Below are positions 61,188 to 64,000 of a DNA stretch of 64,000 bases, in pieces. The number at the start of each line of letters is the position of its first letter. Positions within the stretch are counted from its first letter, which is position 1. Below the pieces are notes generated by a model. It made no database searches. It worked only from the letters and a program-made list of their open reading frames with translations, and was not told where the DNA came from. The stretch is from the NCBI RefSeq assembly GCF_028369295.1, contig NZ_JAQMYP010000012.1, positions 124,001-188,000 on the forward strand, written 5' to 3'. Position numbers and translations under genes: made by a program. This stretch comes from Streptomyces sp. HD. Its GTDB lineage: Bacteria; Actinomycetota; Actinomycetes; Streptomycetales; Streptomycetaceae.

Positions 61188-61240
61188 TAGGGGGGTGCAG
61201 AAATATAGGGGTTGGTGTGCGGGGTGCCGTCGCATAAATT
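61188..61240 (+). promoter_or_regulatory. LAL-2 promoter with TAGGGG boxes
   Basis: TAGGGGGGTGC (61188-61198) and TAGGGGTTG (61206-61214), then TTGGTG (-35, 61212-61217), 17 nt, TAAATT (-10, 61235-61240). The second box overlaps the -35, the layout of an activator contacting RNA polymerase. The leader to GTG 61275 is about 28 nt. Confidence 0.65.
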
Positions 61241-61274
61241 CGCAGAAGATTCTGTACTGAGGCGGGGAGAAAAC

Positions 61275-64000
61275 GTGGAACGGGTGGGCTCCGGCGGTCA
61301 TTCGGTGCTTGTCGAGCGCGACGCGGAAATGGCGGCGCTCGTGGATGTGCTGGCGCAGGTGGGGCAGGGCAAGGGGGGTGTCGTCATCCTCAACGCGGGG
61401 CCCGGGGTCGGCAGAACCGCACTGCTCGACGAATTCCTGTGCAAGGCCGCCGAATCCGGTGCGCGGGTGTGCGCCGCCACCGGCTCGTCCGCCGAGCAGG
61501 ACGTCGAGTACGGCATCGTCGGCCAGCTCTTCCCCCCGAACGGCGGCCTGAGCGCCGGACTGCGGCTCGCTCGCGCGATCGGGCGGCGCGACACCGGCCC
61601 CGATCCCGACGTGGACGCGCTCTTCGACATGCTGTGCCGGGAGTTCCGGCAGCGGCCGGTGGTGATCGGCGTCGATGACGCCCAGTTCGCCGACGCGCCT
61701 TCCCTGCGGTTCCTGCTCCACCTCGTACGACGGCTGCGGACCACCCCGGTGATGATCGTGCTCACCGAACCCACCGGACCGGACTCACTGCCCCCGTCCT
61801 TCCAGGCCGAGGTCCTGCGCCAGCCCCAGTGCCGGCGGCTCGGTCTCCTGCCGCTGTCCCGGGCCGGTGTCGCCCATACGATCGCAATGCACGTGGACGA
61901 GGCCGAGGCCGAGGCCGAGACGACGCGGCTGGCCGCGGACTTCCATGCCGTCAGTGGCGGCAACCCCCTCCTCGTACAGGCCCTGTTGACGGACCACCGG
62001 GACGCGCACCGGCGGGACCAGGAGGCCGCGATCGGCCTGCCCGCCACGGGTGCGGCCTTCGCCAAGGCGTCCCTCGCCTGGGCCTACCGCGACGACCCCG
62101 TCCTCTTCGACGTCGCCTGCGGATTCGCCGTACTGGGGGAATCGGCCACCCCCGCCCTGGTCGCCTGTCTGGCCGACCGCGGCGCGGACGCCGTCGCCCG
62201 GGTCATGACCGCCCTCGACACGGCCGGACTGCTGGACGGCGGAACCCTGCGCAGTGCCGTCGTCGGCCGGGCCCTGCTGGAACACGTCGACGTCGAGACC
62301 CGAGCCGAACTACGGCGGCGCGCGGCCGGGTTGCTCCGCGTCGACGGTGCGCCCGCGACCGCCGTCGCCCGCCAGTTGCTGGCCGCGCCCGTGGCCGAAC
62401 CATGGGCCGGGCGTACCCTGCTCGCCGCGGCGGACAAGGCCATGCGGGACGGGCAGACGGAGTTCAGCCTCGACTGCCTCCGGCTGGCCGGGCGCAACGC
62501 CACCACCGAGCACGAACACGCCGCTGTCGTCATGGCCCGGGTACGGATCGGCTGGGAGATCGATCCCCGCCTGGTGAGCCCGTGGCTCGACGAACTCGTC
62601 GGAGCGCTCGAACAGGGCAGCCTCCGCAGTGCCGACGCCGCCTGGATCGTCAAGCATCTCGCCTGGCAGGACCGGTTCCCCCAGGCCGCGGAGTGTCTGC
62701 GGGCGCTCACCGAGCGGGCCGGCCCGGACGCACCCGGGGCGACGGCCGAACTCCATGCCGTCCGGCACTGGTTGCGCCACTCCTGCCCCCCGCTGGACGC
62801 GGACGCCCCGGACGCCCCCGACCTCGGGGCACCGCGCACCGCGCAGCCCCGTCAGGTGAGCCCCGCCTCGTACGCCGCCGAAGTGCTCGGCCAGGTCCTC
62901 ACCGAAGGGCCCGGCGAGTACACCATCGGCATGGCGGAGGAGATCCTGCGCGGCTGCCGATACGGCGAGGCCGCGGTCGAGGATCTGGAGGCGGCGCTGC
63001 TGGCGCTGCTCTACGCGGACCGTCCCGACCGGGCGGTGTTCTGGTGCGACCTGCTGCTGAACCAGGCCGGCGACCGGTCCACGGGTACATCGGTGGCGAT
63101 TCTCTCCGGCGTCCGGGCCGAGATCGCGCTGCGGCACGGCGCCCTGCACGCCGCGGAACAGCACGCGAGCAGCGCCCTGTCGGCCATCTCACGGTCCGGC
63201 TGGGGAGTGGCCATCGGCTCCCCGCTGGCCGCGCTGGTGCAGGCCGCCACGGCGTCCGGCATGAGCGGGGCGGCCGGGGCCTGGCTGAACCAGGACGTGC
63301 CCGAAGGCATGTTCCAGACCCGGCACGGGCTGCTCTACACCCACGCCCGGGGCCACTACCACCTTGCCGTCGACCGCCCGGCCGCCGCCCTGGACGACTT
63401 CCTGACCTGCGGCGACCTGGCGAAGCAGTGGGGCATGGACGTCCCCACGTTCCTCCCGTGGCGCACCTCGGCGGCACAGGCGCACCTCGCCCTCGGCAAC
63501 CCCGGACAGGCGCGCACCCTGGTGCGGGAGCAGCTGGCCCGGCCCGGCGGGTCCACCCCGCGGGCCCGGGGTGTCTCCCTGCGGCTGCTCGCGGCCACCA
63601 GCGAACTCGGGCAACGGCCCGCCCTGTTGCGTGAGTCGGTCAGCCTGTTGGAGAACGCCTCGGACCCTGTGGAGCTCCTGCGCTCCCTGGCCGACCGCTG
63701 TCAGGTTCTGCACGAGGTCGGAGCACCCGCGAAGGCACGGATGACCGCACGGCACGCCAGGACCGTCGCGGACTCCTGCGGCGGGCACACGTTGTTCCGC
63801 AAGCTCTTCAAGGACGAGGAGCCCGAGAACACAGCCGAGGCCGACGGCCTCACGGGTGAGGACCAGGGCTCGGCGAGCCTGACGGCCGCGGAGCGGCGGG
63901 TCATCGCCCTGGCCGCGCTCGGGCACTCCAACCGCGAGATCGGCCGCAAGCTGTTCATCACCAAGAGCACCGTCGAGCAGCACCTCACCCGTGCGTACCG
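61275..64000 (+). CDS. LuxR-family (LAL) cluster-situated activator 2, 3' end cut by window
   Basis: 908 codons in view, open to the window end. GTG 61275 has GGGGAG 5 nt upstream. Walker A-like NAGPGVGRTAL (Arg in place of the usual Lys), Walker B-like VVIGVDDAQFAD, the same SGGNPLLVQALL and helical repeats as LAL-1, and the start of the LuxR HTH (LTAAERRVIALAALGHSNRE then STVEQHLTRAYR). Only the last ~20 residues are missing. I saw no TTA codon in the visible part. Paralogue of LAL-1. Confidence 0.92.
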   Translation, partial: MERVGSGGHSVLVERDAEMAALVDVLAQVGQGKGGVVILNAGPGVGRTALLDEFLCKAAESGARVCAATGSSAEQDVEYGIVGQLFPPNGGLSAGLRLARAIGRRDTGPDPDVDALFDMLCREFRQRPVVIGVDDAQFADAPSLRFLLHLVRRLRTTPVMIVLTEPTGPDSLPPSFQAEVLRQPQCRRLGLLPLSRAGVAHTIAMHVDEAEAEAETTRLAADFHAVSGGNPLLVQALLTDHRDAHRRDQEAAIGLPATGAAFAKASLAWAYRDDPVLFDVACGFAVLGESATPALVACLADRGADAVARVMTALDTAGLLDGGTLRSAVVGRALLEHVDVETRAELRRRAAGLLRVDGAPATAVARQLLAAPVAEPWAGRTLLAAADKAMRDGQTEFSLDCLRLAGRNATTEHEHAAVVMARVRIGWEIDPRLVSPWLDELVGALEQGSLRSADAAWIVKHLAWQDRFPQAAECLRALTERAGPDAPGATAELHAVRHWLRHSCPPLDADAPDAPDLGAPRTAQPRQVSPASYAAEVLGQVLTEGPGEYTIGMAEEILRGCRYGEAAVEDLEAALLALLYADRPDRAVFWCDLLLNQAGDRSTGTSVAILSGVRAEIALRHGALHAAEQHASSALSAISRSGWGVAIGSPLAALVQAATASGMSGAAGAWLNQDVPEGMFQTRHGLLYTHARGHYHLAVDRPAAALDDFLTCGDLAKQWGMDVPTFLPWRTSAAQAHLALGNPGQARTLVREQLARPGGSTPRARGVSLRLLAATSELGQRPALLRESVSLLENASDPVELLRSLADRCQVLHEVGAPAKARMTARHARTVADSCGGHTLFRKLFKDEEPENTAEADGLTGEDQGSASLTAAERRVIALAALGHSNREIGRKLFITKSTVEQHLTRAY

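Noticed and set aside
61829-63634. A 601-codon plus-strand frame inside LAL-2
   Set aside because: Out-of-frame Arg/Pro/Gly-rich reading of the LAL-2 gene, whose own frame carries ATPase and HTH motifs.

Overview
The window comes from a Streptomyces-type actinomycete chromosome. The base composition is very GC-rich with strong third-position bias. GTG and TTG starts and ATGA/GTGA/TTGA gene overlaps are frequent, leaderless-looking -10 boxes occur, and TTA codons are almost absent. A conservon (cvn) operon, a WhiJ-like regulator locus and the dispersed half-palindrome around GCGCAGTTCCCCGCGCCCCT are all Streptomyces hallmarks. Gene content from lysA to the WecA-like gene follows the order I remember from S. 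coelicolor (about SCO5351 to SCO5365); that comparison is from memory.

Region 1 (1-24.7 kb) mixes core and variable genes: a GH25 lysozyme cut by the window start, a MarR regulator, a PP2C-like protein, a five-gene conservon ending in a styrene-monooxygenase-like flavoprotein, an NlpC/P60 hydrolase, a TetR gene next to two divergent diiron proteins, a NIT-domain sensor kinase, an elongation/sporulation-type PBP2-FtsW pair, a lipoprotein-sensor kinase pair, and the NHEJ pair LigD-Pol/Ku. Region 2 (24.7-34.2 kb) is the accessory, repeat-rich part: a stand-alone ketosynthase with a type II thioesterase, a WhiJ-like triad (HTH-DUF5753, DUF397, ATPase with a TTA codon), two small genes of unusual composition, a TetR-MFS efflux pair with likely operators, a fragment of an MmyB-like regulator and tRNA-Arg(CCG). 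Several short tandem-repeat arrays (17, 7 and 22 bp) lie between these genes.

Region 3 (34.2-54.1 kb) is conserved housekeeping: an orphan CheY-like receiver, the ArgS-related NrtL, lysA, hom-thrC-thrB (lysine and threonine synthesis), rho with its terminator, a secreted trypsin-like protease with repeats, an LCP ligase, rpmE, prfA-prmC, the threonylcarbamoyl-AMP synthase, a phosphatase-like protein whose catalytic Cys is Ser, glyA and a WecA/MraY-like transferase.

Region 4 (54.1-64 kb) breaks this order. Where I would expect the ATP synthase operon there is the left edge of what looks like a polyketide-type biosynthetic cluster: a translationally coupled metallophosphoesterase - phosphopantetheinyl transferase - degenerate methylmalonyl-CoA-mutase-like operon, a divergent type II thioesterase, and two large LuxR-family (LAL) activators, the second running off the window. 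A TTAGGGGTT-like box abuts the -35 position in front of the phosphoesterase operon, the thioesterase and the second LAL gene. The first LAL gene has two TTA codons and a TTGACA promoter without the box. I infer a cascade: bldA tRNA allows LAL-1, which turns on the box-bearing promoters, including LAL-2. No synthase module is in view, so the product cannot be named.
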